Assembly (NCBI GenBank): GCA_002699125.1 | Contig: PABI01000034.1 | Coordinates: 1-44,614, forward strand | Direction of reading: 5' to 3' | DNA: 44,614 nt | From: Anaerolineaceae bacterium | Lineage (GTDB): Bacteria > Chloroflexota > Anaerolineae > Promineifilales > Promineifilaceae | Part shown: positions 1 to 9,370 of the stretch, in pieces | How positions within the stretch are numbered: the first letter of the stretch is position 1 | Layout of the letters: every line of letters starts with the position of its first letter | Notes under the pieces: generated by a model | Databases searched by the model: none | What the model was told of the DNA's origin: nothing | What the model saw: the letters and a program-made list of their open reading frames with translations, nothing else | Made by a program: the position numbers and the translations under genes

Positions 1-1212
1 CAGGGTAATCGCTTTCTAAAAAATGAGATACAGTGGTGACTCAATCAACTTGAGAGGTAAAAGTGAATGAGTCAGCAACTGTCAGACAGTTTTGTTCAGC
101 ATTTTGGGACTATTGAGGACCCACGGCGTCAAGCAGGTTTGCGCCACCAACTTGTCGAGGTCATGTTTATTGCCATTTGTGCCATCATTGCCGGTGCCGA
201 TGATTGGGTAGCTATCGAACGATTTGGTCAAGCCAAAGAGAGTTGGTTCCAGAAGTTTCTACCGCTCAAACACGGTATTCCTTCTCACGACACGTTTGGC
301 GATGTATTCAGTGTGCTGGACCCGGAACAGTTTGCTGAAGCCTTTATCGGGTGGATGCAAATGATAGCAACAGTCAGCGGGGTGATAGCGCTTGATGGTA
401 AAACGGTTCGTCGCTCATTTGACAAAGCTTTGGGCAAAGCCGCTATTCACATGGTCAGTGCCTGGAGTGCTGAAAATCGACTCATCTTGGGCCAGGTAAA
501 GGTGGATGACAAATCAAACGAAATCACCGCTTTGCCCCAGCTCTTAGCCCTATTGGTCATCAAAGGTTGTTTAGTCACCATCGATGCCATGGGCTGTCAG
601 ACAGAGATTGCCGAACAGATTGTGGCCCAAGGCGGCGACTATTTGTTAGCCGTCAAGAAGAATCAAAAATATCTGTATGAAGATGTGGCGCATCTTTTCA
701 AGCACGCCGTACCGGAAAACTTCAACGCTGAAGGATTTGATGAAGCGCGCACCGTCGATAAGCAGCACGGCCGTCTGGAAATCCGCCATTGCCAACTCAT
801 ATCTGAACCTGAATGGCTAGACTACTTGCGCTCTCGTCACAACTGGAAAGGGCTTCATAGCGTCGTCAAGATTTGGACTGAACGTCAAGTTAGTGGCAAA
901 AAGAGCTGTGAGTCGCGCTATTATCTTTGCAGCCGGGCGGCTTCCGCCGCTGATTTGCTCGCAGGGGTTCGTGCTCATTGGGGTGTTGAAAACAATGTCC
1001 ACTGGGTCCTGGATGTGGTCTTCGCTGAAGACGCAAGCCGGACCCGAACCGGTCATGGACAGCAAAACCTAGCGACCATGCGTCGTATTGCTATCAACAT
1101 GCTCAATCAGGAGCAAAGCCGGAAAGAGAGTCTTAAGGGTAAGCGACAATTAGCTGGTTGGGATGAAACATATTTGGAACGTATCGTTTTCAGTTAGAAA
1201 GCGATTGCCCTG
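1..1212 (+). mobile_element. Complete ISAs1-family insertion sequence
   Basis: The first 19 bases and bases 1194-1212 form terminal inverted repeats that differ at one position (CAGGGTAATCGCTTTCTAA against CAGGGCAATCGCTTTCTAA read from the other end). They enclose one intact transposase gene whose stop codon lies inside the right repeat. The element is 1212 bp, normal for the family. The window starts exactly at the left end, so the target-site duplication cannot be checked here. The right end lies 67 bases before the start of the next gene. No frameshift or internal stop is seen, so the copy looks recent and potentially active. Confidence 0.9.
67..1197 (+). CDS. ISAs1 family transposase (DDE type)
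   Basis: This 376-residue protein has the full ISAs1 / H-repeat-associated transposase layout. An N-terminal helical region ends in the sequence IPSHDTFGDVFSVLDP. It is followed by IALDGKTVRRS (Asp110), LVTIDAMGCQ (Asp173), GDYLLAVKKNQ (residues 190-200) and the C-terminal HWGVENNVHWVLDVVFAED block (Glu308, Asp316), which together should supply the acidic catalytic set. It cuts and rejoins DNA at the element ends. The start is chosen because GAGAGG lies about 9 bases upstream. The gene fills almost the whole element. Function is known from the family; activity of this copy is inferred from its intactness. Confidence 0.95.
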   Translation: MSQQLSDSFVQHFGTIEDPRRQAGLRHQLVEVMFIAICAIIAGADDWVAIERFGQAKESWFQKFLPLKHGIPSHDTFGDVFSVLDPEQFAEAFIGWMQMIATVSGVIALDGKTVRRSFDKALGKAAIHMVSAWSAENRLILGQVKVDDKSNEITALPQLLALLVIKGCLVTIDAMGCQTEIAEQIVAQGGDYLLAVKKNQKYLYEDVAHLFKHAVPENFNAEGFDEARTVDKQHGRLEIRHCQLISEPEWLDYLRSRHNWKGLHSVVKIWTERQVSGKKSCESRYYLCSRAASAADLLAGVRAHWGVENNVHWVLDVVFAEDASRTRTGHGQQNLATMRRIAINMLNQEQSRKESLKGKRQLAGWDETYLERIVFS

Positions 1213-1279
1213 ACAGCCAAAGCCTCATCATCTGCGTTATAATATGAAGCAAGTTTTTGATAATGAATTTGGAGTCCCC

Positions 1280-2317
1280 ATGACAACTGCCGCTGTCTAT
1301 GTTCCCGCCATTGCCCATACCAAATCTGGACATCCTGAAAACCAGAGACGCATTGGCCAAATTTTGCCTTTCCTGGAGAAGGCGGGAATTTTAGCCGATA
1401 TCAATTTGCTGGAGCCAACGTTGGCAACGATGCAACAGCTGCGCCGGGTCCATGCCCCGGCCCTTATCGAGCGCATTCGAGAAATATCCACGACTGGTGG
1501 CGGGATGCTGGATGTGGGCGACACGTATGCTACGCCGGCAAGCTACGAACTGGCACGGCTGGCGGCTGGTTCCACAATTGGCGTTGTAGACCAAATCCTG
1601 ACAGGACGGGCGCAAAATGGCTTTGCCCTGGTGCGGCCGCCCGGGCATCATGCGGAACACAATCGCGTCAGTGGCTTTTGTTTGTTTAACAACGTGGCAG
1701 CCGCAGCGCGGCAGGCGCAGGCAGTGCACGGCGTGAAGCGCAGCCTCATTGTGGATTTTGACGTGCATCATGGCAATGGCACGCAGGATATTTTTTATGA
1801 AGATGATTCGGTGATGTTCATCTCCACGCACCTGTTTTTGCCGCGCATGTTTTATCCGGGAACGGGGGATTTGCGGGAATCGGGTAATGGCTTTGGCAGT
1901 GGCTATACGGTGAATGTGCCATTGATGCCTAATGTGGGGGATACGGGTTACGGCCGTATCCTTACAGAATTGGTCACGCCAATGGCCCGACAGTTTAAAC
2001 CGGAGCTCATTCTGGTATCGGCAGGGTACGATGCCCATTGGCAAGATCCGCTGTCGATGTCTGGCCTGAGCCTGACTGGTTACGCCGAAATGTCGCGAGC
2101 CCTGGTGCAGTTGGCAGAAGAGTTGGCCGACGGCCGTATCCTCTTTGTGCTGGAAGGCGGCTACCAGGTGGAAGCGCTTTCTTACGGCATCCTCAACACC
2201 TTTTATGCCCTCACCGGTCAGGACAAGATTGAAGACCCAATGGGCAGTATGCTGGAGAGTGAACAGGACATTAGTCAGCTTTTACGCCAGCTCAAGCGCC
2301 ATCACTTGATTTATTAG
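1280..2317 (+). CDS. Histone deacetylase family (AcuC/HDAC-like) hydrolase
   Basis: The gene encodes a 345-residue zinc-dependent deacetylase of the HDAC/acetoin-utilisation/acetylpolyamine amidohydrolase superfamily. Visible motifs are RRIGQI near the N-terminus, RPPGHHAE with the catalytic His pair, the metal-binding DFDVHHGNGTQDIF, the downstream AGYDAHWQDP with the third metal ligand, and the C-terminal LEGGY loop. The substrate cannot be read from sequence; protein lysine, acetylpolyamine or acetyl-CoA-synthetase deacetylation are all possible. A longer reading frame begins at 1244, but GGAG sits just before the ATG at 1280, and a TATAAT box at 1238-1243 would place the transcript start after 1244, so 1280 is preferred. 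No good -35 was found for that box. Confidence 0.9.
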   Translation: MTTAAVYVPAIAHTKSGHPENQRRIGQILPFLEKAGILADINLLEPTLATMQQLRRVHAPALIERIREISTTGGGMLDVGDTYATPASYELARLAAGSTIGVVDQILTGRAQNGFALVRPPGHHAEHNRVSGFCLFNNVAAAARQAQAVHGVKRSLIVDFDVHHGNGTQDIFYEDDSVMFISTHLFLPRMFYPGTGDLRESGNGFGSGYTVNVPLMPNVGDTGYGRILTELVTPMARQFKPELILVSAGYDAHWQDPLSMSGLSLTGYAEMSRALVQLAEELADGRILFVLEGGYQVEALSYGILNTFYALTGQDKIEDPMGSMLESEQDISQLLRQLKRHHLIY

Positions 2318-2334
2318 ATGAAACTTTGCATAAT
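2306..2334 (+). promoter_or_regulatory. Predicted sigma70-type promoter for the acidic TPR giant
   Basis: TTGATT (2306-2311) and CATAAT (2329-2334) are separated by 17 bases and overlap the end of the deacetylase gene. The predicted start is near 2341, leaving a leader of about 95 bases before the GTG start at 2436. The leader contains one ACGGCCGT palindrome (2394-2401). The call is based on sequence match only. Confidence 0.45.
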
Positions 2335-2435
2335 ATTTATGTAAACGGCAGCCGCTTTTAGGCAGCCAACTCACCCAAAAGCAACCGAGAGAAACGGCCG
2401 TATCATTTTCTTTCGTAGTTTATTGAGGCGAAATT

Positions 2436-5400
2436 GTGACATCTATTCTTTTACACGACTACGTCGAACAAGTTGACAAACTCATTGACGACAATCGCCT
2501 GGTTGAAGCCATTGAGCATTGTCGGCACATCTTGCACCACTATCCTCGCCACATCGACACTTACCGCGTTATGGGCAAAGCCCTGCTAGAAAAACAGGAT
2601 TATGATGCTGCCGGCGATTTATTCCTGCGCATTTTAAGTGCCGATCCCAGCGATTTCATCAGCCACGTCGGGCTTTCCATTATTTATAAGGAAGAGCAGC
2701 AGTACGATCAGGCATTGTGGCATTTAGAGCGGGCCTATGAAATTCAGCCATACAACGTGGCTATTCAGAACGAACTACGCCAGCTTTATGCCGATCAAGC
2801 GGAAGTACGCCCCGGCGTTATTCCGCTGACACGGGGAGCCCTAGCTCGCCTCTACATGCAAGGCGAACTTTACCAGCAGGCTATCTCGGAACTGCGCAGC
2901 ATCCTGGAAGAAGATCCCAGCCGGATGGATTTACAGGTGCTGCTGGCCGAGGCTTATTGGCGCGACGACCAGCGCATTGACGCTGAAGAAGTTTGCCTGA
3001 ACGTCTTGAGTGAACTGCCTAACTGCATTGTCTTAAATGCAATTTTGGCTGAAATCTGGCTGCAAACGGGGCGTACACCTGAAGCCCAAAAATATTTGCA
3101 GCGGCTGCATGGTTTAACCCAACAGACCAAAACTGTGTTGGATAAAGAAACAATTGCCGGGAAGGCTTTTGCTACCGAAGGTGCTTTCCCCTTGCCCGAG
3201 CAAGCCATCGTTGAATACTTGGAAACCGGCATGGCCTTCCCTGATGCCCCTGCTGTGCCTACCGATGATTGGGTAGGGGAAGTGAAATTCGATCAGACGG
3301 GCGAGGATGAGGATTCTCTGGATGGTGTTGTGCTGGAGCCGGAAAGTGGTATGCACAGCTATGATTGGCTGGCCGATATTGGCGAGATGGAAGGGGAAAC
3401 GGCCGTTCCCAACCAGGCAGACAGCGAAGCAGATTGGTTCTCGCAGGATAAAGCCAAAAATGAACTCAACATCTCTACCGGTGAACTCAATGCCGAATGG
3501 TTGGCCGATTTGCGCGGCGGCGAGGAAGATGAGGCAGATTTTCAACCCCTGGATTTGGAAGGGGAAGCAGTTGAAGCTGAAGGTAAACCGGTTGAGTCCG
3601 ATTGGTTTATGGATGAAGAAGAGGATGATGAGCTGGTTGCTGGTTTAGACAGCGATCTGGAAGATCTACCCGCCGCAGCCCAGGAACAGGCCGATGAAGA
3701 TGACCTTGATTGGCTGGAAACGCTGGCCGATGATGAACCTTCCTTGCAAATTGATTCCACCAATCTGATGGACGAAAGTTTGATAGATTGGGCCGGTGGA
3801 GAGGATGAAGATGAGAGTGAGCCTCACGTGGTTCAAGAACCCAAGACGCCTTTCTGGCTTTCTGAGATGGCCGATGAGGAGTTGGAAGCTGTTCAATTGG
3901 ATCCTGAAGACGCGCTGGATTGGTTGGGTGAAGATTTAGAGGAAGCTGAAGCCCCTGAGGCATCTGAAGCAGGCGGGGACGCGTCAGAAATGGATGTGGC
4001 TGATACGGCCGTTACCCAACCCGATGAGCCAGCCGACCAGGATGCGCCTGCACCAGATACAGATGTCCTGGCTGGGGCTGACGATTGGCTGGCGGCACTC
4101 ACCGATGGTGAAATTGATGCAGAGTTGGTTGACGAAGCTGAAGAAGAAAGTGAAGCGGATGAACCTGCACAAACAATTCAACTAGACGCTGCCATTGATG
4201 ATGATGAATTGGCTGCACTAAGTGACGCGGACGATTGGATGGAATCTGCCGCTGCTGACCTCGATGCCATTCTGGAATCAGAAGAGATTGAAGTAGAAGA
4301 ATTTCCCAATCTGGCAATTCCTGAGCTGGAGGGAAATGAAATAACCGATATTCCAGATTGGCTTGACGATGATGCCCCTGACGAGTTGGGTGCTGATGAG
4401 CCATACACTGACCTTGCAGAGGAATCGGAGGCCGCCGTGAGTAGTGAAAAGGACCCTCAAGAGACACCACAGGCAGAGGAACCCCAAGATAAGCCAGAAA
4501 AAGCACAAGACAAAGCAAAGGCCGAATCGGATGCCTTTGATTGGCTGGATGATTTGTCAGCTGACGATGGCGATATTCCGTCAGAGCCGCCCATTGAAAC
4601 GGAGGGGATGCCTAGCTGGATGGCTGATGATGATGACGATGAGGCCGTTGAAGTCGTGGATGAGTGGGATTCTCAATCTGCGGATATTCCAGGTTGGCTG
4701 CAAGAACCGGTGGATTTGTCTGACCTGGACGAAGATGACAGCCTGCTAGAGGCAACTGACTCAGCAGCGGAAACAGATGAAGATGATGTGCCAGGTTTGA
4801 CCGGGTTGCTGGCGGAGATGGAGACCAAAGAAGAGGCGCTGCCTCTGGATAATTTAGGTGATATGGATTCCTTATTCTCCGACTGGGTTGATGAGGACGA
4901 TGAGGGTGGCCTGGCCGATTTGGTTGACGAGCTTGAGGGGGAAGCTGGCGCTTCTGCTGACGATTTTTCTTTTGAGGATAGTTGGGACGAAACGGCCGTC
5001 TCCGAGCAAGCAGACCAGGTTGACGAGGTGGAAGAACCCGCCGAGCCCGAAGAAGTTGGCCTAACCGGATTGCTGGCCAATTTGAATATTCCCGATGCCG
5101 AGCCAGACAGCGAAGCGGATGAAATGGATGATGACTTTTTGGGCGATTTGTTGACAGACGCTGACGAAGATGATTTAAGCGACTTCTTGTTTGAGTCGGA
5201 TGACACGCTGGAGCCGGAAGCCGAGGGTGACGATGCCATTGGCCTGGATGATCTAGACCTGGAGAATGTTAGCCTCACTCAGCTGCTTTCTGAGGCTGAT
5301 CTGGCGGAAGAGCCAGCTGAGATGAGCTCTTTGGCCGACGCTGACGAAGATGATTGGTTATCTGATCTAACAGACTTGACAGAGATTGAAGAGGAGCCTC

Positions 5401-8400
5401 ACCTAGAAGCAGAAAAGCCAGAGGCAGAGGAAGAGGCTGGCCTAACCGGCATGCTGGCCAACTTATGGGCAGAGGAAGAGGGGGATGCAGACGATGTCCT
5501 CCACGATTTAGAGGATGAGCCGGCAGACGACATGAGCCTCACCGAACTGTTGGCTGGCATTGATTATGCCGAAGACGCTATTGATTCTGAGGTGGACTTA
5601 CCCGATTTCGATGTGGAACCTGAAGAGCCATCTCTCTCTGAGATACTCTCGGAGCCAGAGCCCGAAGAGGAAGATCTGCCCGTTTCTGCTGAAGATACAA
5701 CCTGGTTGATGCAGCTGGAAGAAGACACAGGCAGCCTGAAAGAACAAACCGACGAATTTGACATGGCTGAAGAAACGGGTCTGGATTGGTTAACCACGCC
5801 AGATGAACCCGAAGCTGAAGCTGAGGTCGAAGAAGAAGCGCCAGTTGAGATGGAAGTCGAGGAAGAAAGGGTAGAAGCAGATGGCACGGCCGAAGATTGG
5901 GACGATGCCATGTCCTGGTTAGAGGAACTCGCTGCCCAGCAAGACGAGCCGGTTGGTGAGCTGCCCAGCGTTGCCGAAACAATGTTGGACGAGGAACTTG
6001 ATACCCCCGCCGATGAAATGCAGGTTGAAGAATTTGAAACAGAAACTGAATTAGAAGACGGCGGTCTGGATTGGCTGACGGAACTGACAGAAGAAGTCGA
6101 ACTAGACACAGCCGACGAGGCTGATGAGCTGGAACTGCCGCAAATGGCAGCGGAAGAGGAAGAAGGGGAGGATCTATTCGATCTGGATGATCTGACGGCC
6201 GATGAAGGGCTTTCCTGGCTCGATGAACTGGCGACAGGCCAGTTGGAAACGGAAGATTCTGTGGGTGAAGAACCGGAAACTTTGGCCGAGCCTGTTGACG
6301 AACCAGAGCTATCTGACCTGGACGACGACAGTTGGCTGGATGAGCTAGGTTTAACCGATGATGAGGAAGATGATGTCCAGGCTGACTTTGCTGAGCTGCC
6401 AGAAACGTTAGATGAAGTGGATGAACTGGCTGATCCAGAGCTGGCTGTTTCCGACGCAGACCTGGACTGGCTGGATACGGCCGTAGATGAGCCGGAAGAG
6501 ATTGCTGAAGAAATTGAAACGGCCGTTCCCGATGAAGAAGAGAAAGGACCATTGTCAGAAGAAGATTACAAGGTTCTTGGCGTTACCGATGCCCTCAAAG
6601 AAAGCAGCGGTATCGAAGAAGCGGAAGCCGATCTGGAAGAAGCGCTGGCGTGGTTGGATGAACTTGACGACGAAGGTGAGGCTGAGCCAGCTGATGAGGC
6701 TCCGCCAACCCTCATAACGCCCACCTATCACGATGAAGCAGATGAGGCACTGGATGATGAGCCAGAAACGGTTGTGGTGCCACCAGAACCGGATGAGCTG
6801 GCATTGGCGTTGGATCGCTTGGAGCAGCAGGTGAAAGAAGAAGGCGTGACAGTGCCTGAAACGGCCGTTTCGCCCCTGTTGCTATCCACTGCTGAGCTAA
6901 ATGATGCGCTTGACTGGATTGAACAAATGGAAGCGGCCCCGGCTGAAGAACCGGGGGACGAAGAAGATGAAACTGAGTTCGACGAGATGGGTGAGCTTGC
7001 TCTGAAGACAGAAGCACCGGTGGTGGAAACGGCCGTTACGCAAGCCCCCTCGGTTGACGATGAAGACGAAGATGAAATAGACCTGGCCGCAATGGCCGAC
7101 GACCCCGAAGCGTGGCTGGAGCAGCTGCTCAGTGATGAGTCAGACATGGATGTGGAAATGGAGCCGCCACCGATCAAGCCCAGCGAAGATGCTGTTTTTG
7201 TGACCGATGATGCCCCAGAAGCGGCAGAAGATGTGGTCGAAGAGCCAGAGATGGACACGGTTGAAGCGGATGAAGCAGCAGATTCCTTGTTAGATGATCT
7301 GACGTTGGATGAGATGCCCGAAGACCCGGATGCGGCCGTTGCCTGGCTGGATCAACTCGTAAGCGGTGACGATGAGTTTGAGATCGAGATGGAGCCGCCA
7401 CCGATCAAGCCCAGCGAGGACGCTGTTTACGTGACGGACGATGCGTCGGTTGACGACGCGGAGCCGGAGGAAGCAGCCGAGACGATAGTAGACGAAACTG
7501 ACGATGCTGAATTGAGTCTGGAAGATGACCCCGAGGCGTGGCTGGAGCAGATGCTGGGTGACGATATGTCGCTGGATGTAGACATGGAACCGCCGCCGAT
7601 TAAACCCAGCGAAGATGCTGTTTACGTCACTGATGATGCCCCTGAGCCAGAGCCAGAAGCTGAAATCGAGCTGGATGAAGCGGTTGAAGAAGAAATGGAA
7701 ACGGCCGTTTCCGCAGCCGCAATTGAAGAAGATGAAGCCGAAGTTGACGAACTTAACCTGGAAGATGACCCCGAGGCGTGGCTGGAACAAATGCTCAGTG
7801 GTGACAATGCGCTGGATGTAGACATGGAACCACCACCCATCAAGCCCAGTGAAGACGCCATGTACGTCACCGATGACGCTCGCATGGTTGATGCGCCCGC
7901 CGAAGCTGGGAGCGAAGCAGGCGAAATAGACGAAGCGGACATCATTGCCGACGTGCCTGATGACCCGGATGAGGCAATGGCCTGGCTGGAACAGCTGGCC
8001 GCTCGCCAGGGGGCCGATCTAGAAGAGCTGCCCAGCGTGACCGACACCGATGCCGAACCAGAAATGCCCGGCTGGATGGCCCAGGATTTAGAAGAATTAG
8101 AGGCTGAGCCGGATTTGGAACCGGCAGAACCAGTTGAAGAAGATGACGAAGAAACGGCCGTTTCTCTCGATACATCAGAGATCCGGTCAGAAGTTGAGGA
8201 CATTGATGATGAACTGCCCGATTGGCTGGATGAAGAACCAAGAGGGCGTATGCTGGGACAGACCGATTGGCTGCGGGCCCTCCCAGAAGTTGATGTTGAC
8301 ACCTGGCTTTCAGCCGAAGAAGAAGCCACCATCACCAGCGCGACAGATGAAATTGTTCTGCCCGATACCGGCCCGCTTACGTCATCCTTACCAAGCACGC

Positions 8401-8723
8401 CTGATGAGGAAGAAATCGATGAGGATATGCTGTTTGAGCCTGTTTTAGAGCCATCCACCGGCGCATACAGTGTCGATGAGGCAAAGCTTGGCGTGGCGCA
8501 AGAAGCGCTTTCGGCTGGCCGTATTGACGAAGCTATCACCCAGTTCAAGGAGTTGGTCGCTGCCGGTTCCGGCATGATGTCTATCATTGCTGAGCTGGAG
8601 CAAGCGGCTGAAGCCTATCCGCAGGCACCGGCCTTGTCTCAGGTGTTGGGCGATGCCTACATGCGCAACGGCCAGCTGCAAAAGGCCCTGGCTTCTTACC
8701 GGGCGGCCCTGGACCAAATGTAA
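2436..8723 (+). CDS. Giant acidic TPR protein with many W-L motifs
   Basis: This 2095-residue protein starts at GTG 2436, with GAGG 7 bases upstream. Residues about 5-225 are tetratricopeptide-type helical repeats (for example YDQALWHLERAYEIQPYN). Residues about 1990-2095 form another TPR block ending in GDAYMRNGQLQKALASYRAAL. The roughly 1750 residues between are extremely rich in Asp and Glu, poor in Lys and Arg, and probably disordered. About 35 short motifs of the form D/E-x-W-L, such as LDWLTEL, DSWLDEL and EAWLEQML, recur in this region. A second motif resembles GLTGLLA and occurs about four to six times. Residues about 1555-1815 contain four near-identical units carrying PPPIKPSEDA. 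There is no signal peptide or membrane segment, so a cytoplasmic scaffold is plausible. Function is unknown. A strong terminator follows the gene. Confidence 0.85.
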   Translation: MTSILLHDYVEQVDKLIDDNRLVEAIEHCRHILHHYPRHIDTYRVMGKALLEKQDYDAAGDLFLRILSADPSDFISHVGLSIIYKEEQQYDQALWHLERAYEIQPYNVAIQNELRQLYADQAEVRPGVIPLTRGALARLYMQGELYQQAISELRSILEEDPSRMDLQVLLAEAYWRDDQRIDAEEVCLNVLSELPNCIVLNAILAEIWLQTGRTPEAQKYLQRLHGLTQQTKTVLDKETIAGKAFATEGAFPLPEQAIVEYLETGMAFPDAPAVPTDDWVGEVKFDQTGEDEDSLDGVVLEPESGMHSYDWLADIGEMEGETAVPNQADSEADWFSQDKAKNELNISTGELNAEWLADLRGGEEDEADFQPLDLEGEAVEAEGKPVESDWFMDEEEDDELVAGLDSDLEDLPAAAQEQADEDDLDWLETLADDEPSLQIDSTNLMDESLIDWAGGEDEDESEPHVVQEPKTPFWLSEMADEELEAVQLDPEDALDWLGEDLEEAEAPEASEAGGDASEMDVADTAVTQPDEPADQDAPAPDTDVLAGADDWLAALTDGEIDAELVDEAEEESEADEPAQTIQLDAAIDDDELAALSDADDWMESAAADLDAILESEEIEVEEFPNLAIPELEGNEITDIPDWLDDDAPDELGADEPYTDLAEESEAAVSSEKDPQETPQAEEPQDKPEKAQDKAKAESDAFDWLDDLSADDGDIPSEPPIETEGMPSWMADDDDDEAVEVVDEWDSQSADIPGWLQEPVDLSDLDEDDSLLEATDSAAETDEDDVPGLTGLLAEMETKEEALPLDNLGDMDSLFSDWVDEDDEGGLADLVDELEGEAGASADDFSFEDSWDETAVSEQADQVDEVEEPAEPEEVGLTGLLANLNIPDAEPDSEADEMDDDFLGDLLTDADEDDLSDFLFESDDTLEPEAEGDDAIGLDDLDLENVSLTQLLSEADLAEEPAEMSSLADADEDDWLSDLTDLTEIEEEPHLEAEKPEAEEEAGLTGMLANLWAEEEGDADDVLHDLEDEPADDMSLTELLAGIDYAEDAIDSEVDLPDFDVEPEEPSLSEILSEPEPEEEDLPVSAEDTTWLMQLEEDTGSLKEQTDEFDMAEETGLDWLTTPDEPEAEAEVEEEAPVEMEVEEERVEADGTAEDWDDAMSWLEELAAQQDEPVGELPSVAETMLDEELDTPADEMQVEEFETETELEDGGLDWLTELTEEVELDTADEADELELPQMAAEEEEGEDLFDLDDLTADEGLSWLDELATGQLETEDSVGEEPETLAEPVDEPELSDLDDDSWLDELGLTDDEEDDVQADFAELPETLDEVDELADPELAVSDADLDWLDTAVDEPEEIAEEIETAVPDEEEKGPLSEEDYKVLGVTDALKESSGIEEAEADLEEALAWLDELDDEGEAEPADEAPPTLITPTYHDEADEALDDEPETVVVPPEPDELALALDRLEQQVKEEGVTVPETAVSPLLLSTAELNDALDWIEQMEAAPAEEPGDEEDETEFDEMGELALKTEAPVVETAVTQAPSVDDEDEDEIDLAAMADDPEAWLEQLLSDESDMDVEMEPPPIKPSEDAVFVTDDAPEAAEDVVEEPEMDTVEADEAADSLLDDLTLDEMPEDPDAAVAWLDQLVSGDDEFEIEMEPPPIKPSEDAVYVTDDASVDDAEPEEAAETIVDETDDAELSLEDDPEAWLEQMLGDDMSLDVDMEPPPIKPSEDAVYVTDDAPEPEPEAEIELDEAVEEEMETAVSAAAIEEDEAEVDELNLEDDPEAWLEQMLSGDNALDVDMEPPPIKPSEDAMYVTDDARMVDAPAEAGSEAGEIDEADIIADVPDDPDEAMAWLEQLAARQGADLEELPSVTDTDAEPEMPGWMAQDLEELEAEPDLEPAEPVEEDDEETAVSLDTSEIRSEVEDIDDELPDWLDEEPRGRMLGQTDWLRALPEVDVDTWLSAEEEATITSATDEIVLPDTGPLTSSLPSTPDEEEIDEDMLFEPVLEPSTGAYSVDEAKLGVAQEALSAGRIDEAITQFKELVAAGSGMMSIIAELEQAAEAYPQAPALSQVLGDAYMRNGQLQKALASYRAALDQM
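7098..7880 (+). repeat. Four tandem-like coding repeats in the acidic protein
   Basis: Four units share the order DDPEAWLEQ..., an acidic stretch, MEPPPIKPSEDA and then VTDDA. The Met codons of MEPPPIKPSEDA lie at 7158, 7389, 7584 and 7824, giving spacings of 77, 65 and 80 residues. A decayed fifth unit follows at about 7957-8040 (MAWLEQLAARQ, then ELPSVTDTDA). The units have diverged at silent positions, so they arose by older duplication rather than very recent slippage. Confidence 0.85.
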
Positions 8724-8780
8724 ACAACGGCTTGCCGATTCAGCCCAGTTGGGTGACAATTGTGTAAGTTACAAATTTGA

Positions 8781-8815
8781 AAAGGCAGCGAAGCTTGAGC
8801 AAGCTGCCTTTTTTT
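8781..8815 (+). terminator. Intrinsic terminator after the acidic TPR gene
   Basis: AAAGGCAGC (8781-8789) pairs with GCTGCCTTT (8803-8811), followed by a run of seven T. It lies between the giant gene and ndk, 34 bases before the ndk start. The two genes are therefore at least partly uncoupled, or ndk is fed by read-through. No clear ndk promoter was found downstream of the hairpin. Confidence 0.85.
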
Positions 8816-8848
8816 GCGCCAAAAGAGACAAATGAACGGAGTAAAAAC

Positions 8849-9298
8849 ATGGAACGCACATTAATTTTAGTAAAACCAGACGGCGTACAGCGCGGTTTGA
8901 TGGGTGAGATCGTCCACCGCTTTGAGCGGCGCGGCCTAAAACTGATCGGCATGAAGTTTATCCAGATGAGCCAGGAGTTGGCCCATCAACATTACGCGGT
9001 GCACAAGGAACGGCCGTTCTTCAACGATCTGGTTTCTTACATTACCTCAGGTCCTGTATTGGCGATGGTATGGGAAGGTAATGATGCCATCAATGCTGCC
9101 CGCGCCACCATTGGCAGCACCAAACCGGTTGACGCCGCGCCCGGCAGCATTCGTGGGGACTTTGGCATGGAAATCGGCCGTAACCTCGTCCACGGCTCCG
9201 ACAGCCCTGAGAATGGCGTCAAAGAAGCCAACCTGTTCTTCCAGCCGGAAGAACTCGTCTCCTGGGATCGCGTCACCGAAAGCTGGATTCGCGAGTAA
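8849..9298 (+). CDS. ndk: Nucleoside diphosphate kinase
   Basis: This 149-residue enzyme passes the gamma phosphate from ATP to other NDPs through a phospho-histidine. The full-length family pattern is present: [15 protein letters not shown] at the N-terminus, RPFF near residues 55-58, and the active-site block [10 protein letters not shown] with His115. It ends with the usual [10 protein letters not shown] tail. A longer frame opens at 8777, but that part covers the upstream terminator; ATG 8849 has GGAGT 7 bases upstream and matches the family start. A strong terminator follows directly. Confidence 0.98.
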   Translation: MERTLILVKPDGVQRGLMGEIVHRFERRGLKLIGMKFIQMSQELAHQHYAVHKERPFFNDLVSYITSGPVLAMVWEGNDAINAARATIGSTKPVDAAPGSIRGDFGMEIGRNLVHGSDSPENGVKEANLFFQPEELVSWDRVTESWIRE

Positions 9299-9312
9299 TT
9301 CTTGTGAAAATG

Positions 9313-9352
9313 AAAAAGCCTGACTTCACAGCGGCGAAGTCAGGCTTTTTTT
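9313..9352. terminator. Bidirectional intrinsic terminator between ndk and rsfS
   Basis: A perfect 15-bp stem, AAAAAGCCTGACTTC (9313-9327) with GAAGTCAGGCTTTTT (9336-9350), encloses an 8-base loop. It has a T run on the plus strand and an A run on the other side, so it can end transcripts from both converging genes. Confidence 0.92.
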
Positions 9353-9370
9353 GTTTCGGCAAACGGCCGT

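Noticed and set aside
1194..1243. Hybrid promoter made by the IS right end and the TATAAT before the deacetylase
   Set aside because: The only -35-like hexamers in the IS end (TTGCCC, CTGACA) are 22-27 bases from the -10, too far for a normal promoter.
4673..5278. Ser-rich open frames on the minus strand under the acidic giant gene (also 5564-6552 and 7622-8587)
   Set aside because: They are antisense shadows: Asp and Glu codons read backwards give Ser-rich frames. No ribosome sites or domains.
7098..7880. CRISPR-like regular repeats
   Set aside because: Repeats are in frame inside a gene, 195-240 bases apart, diverged at silent positions, and not palindromic.
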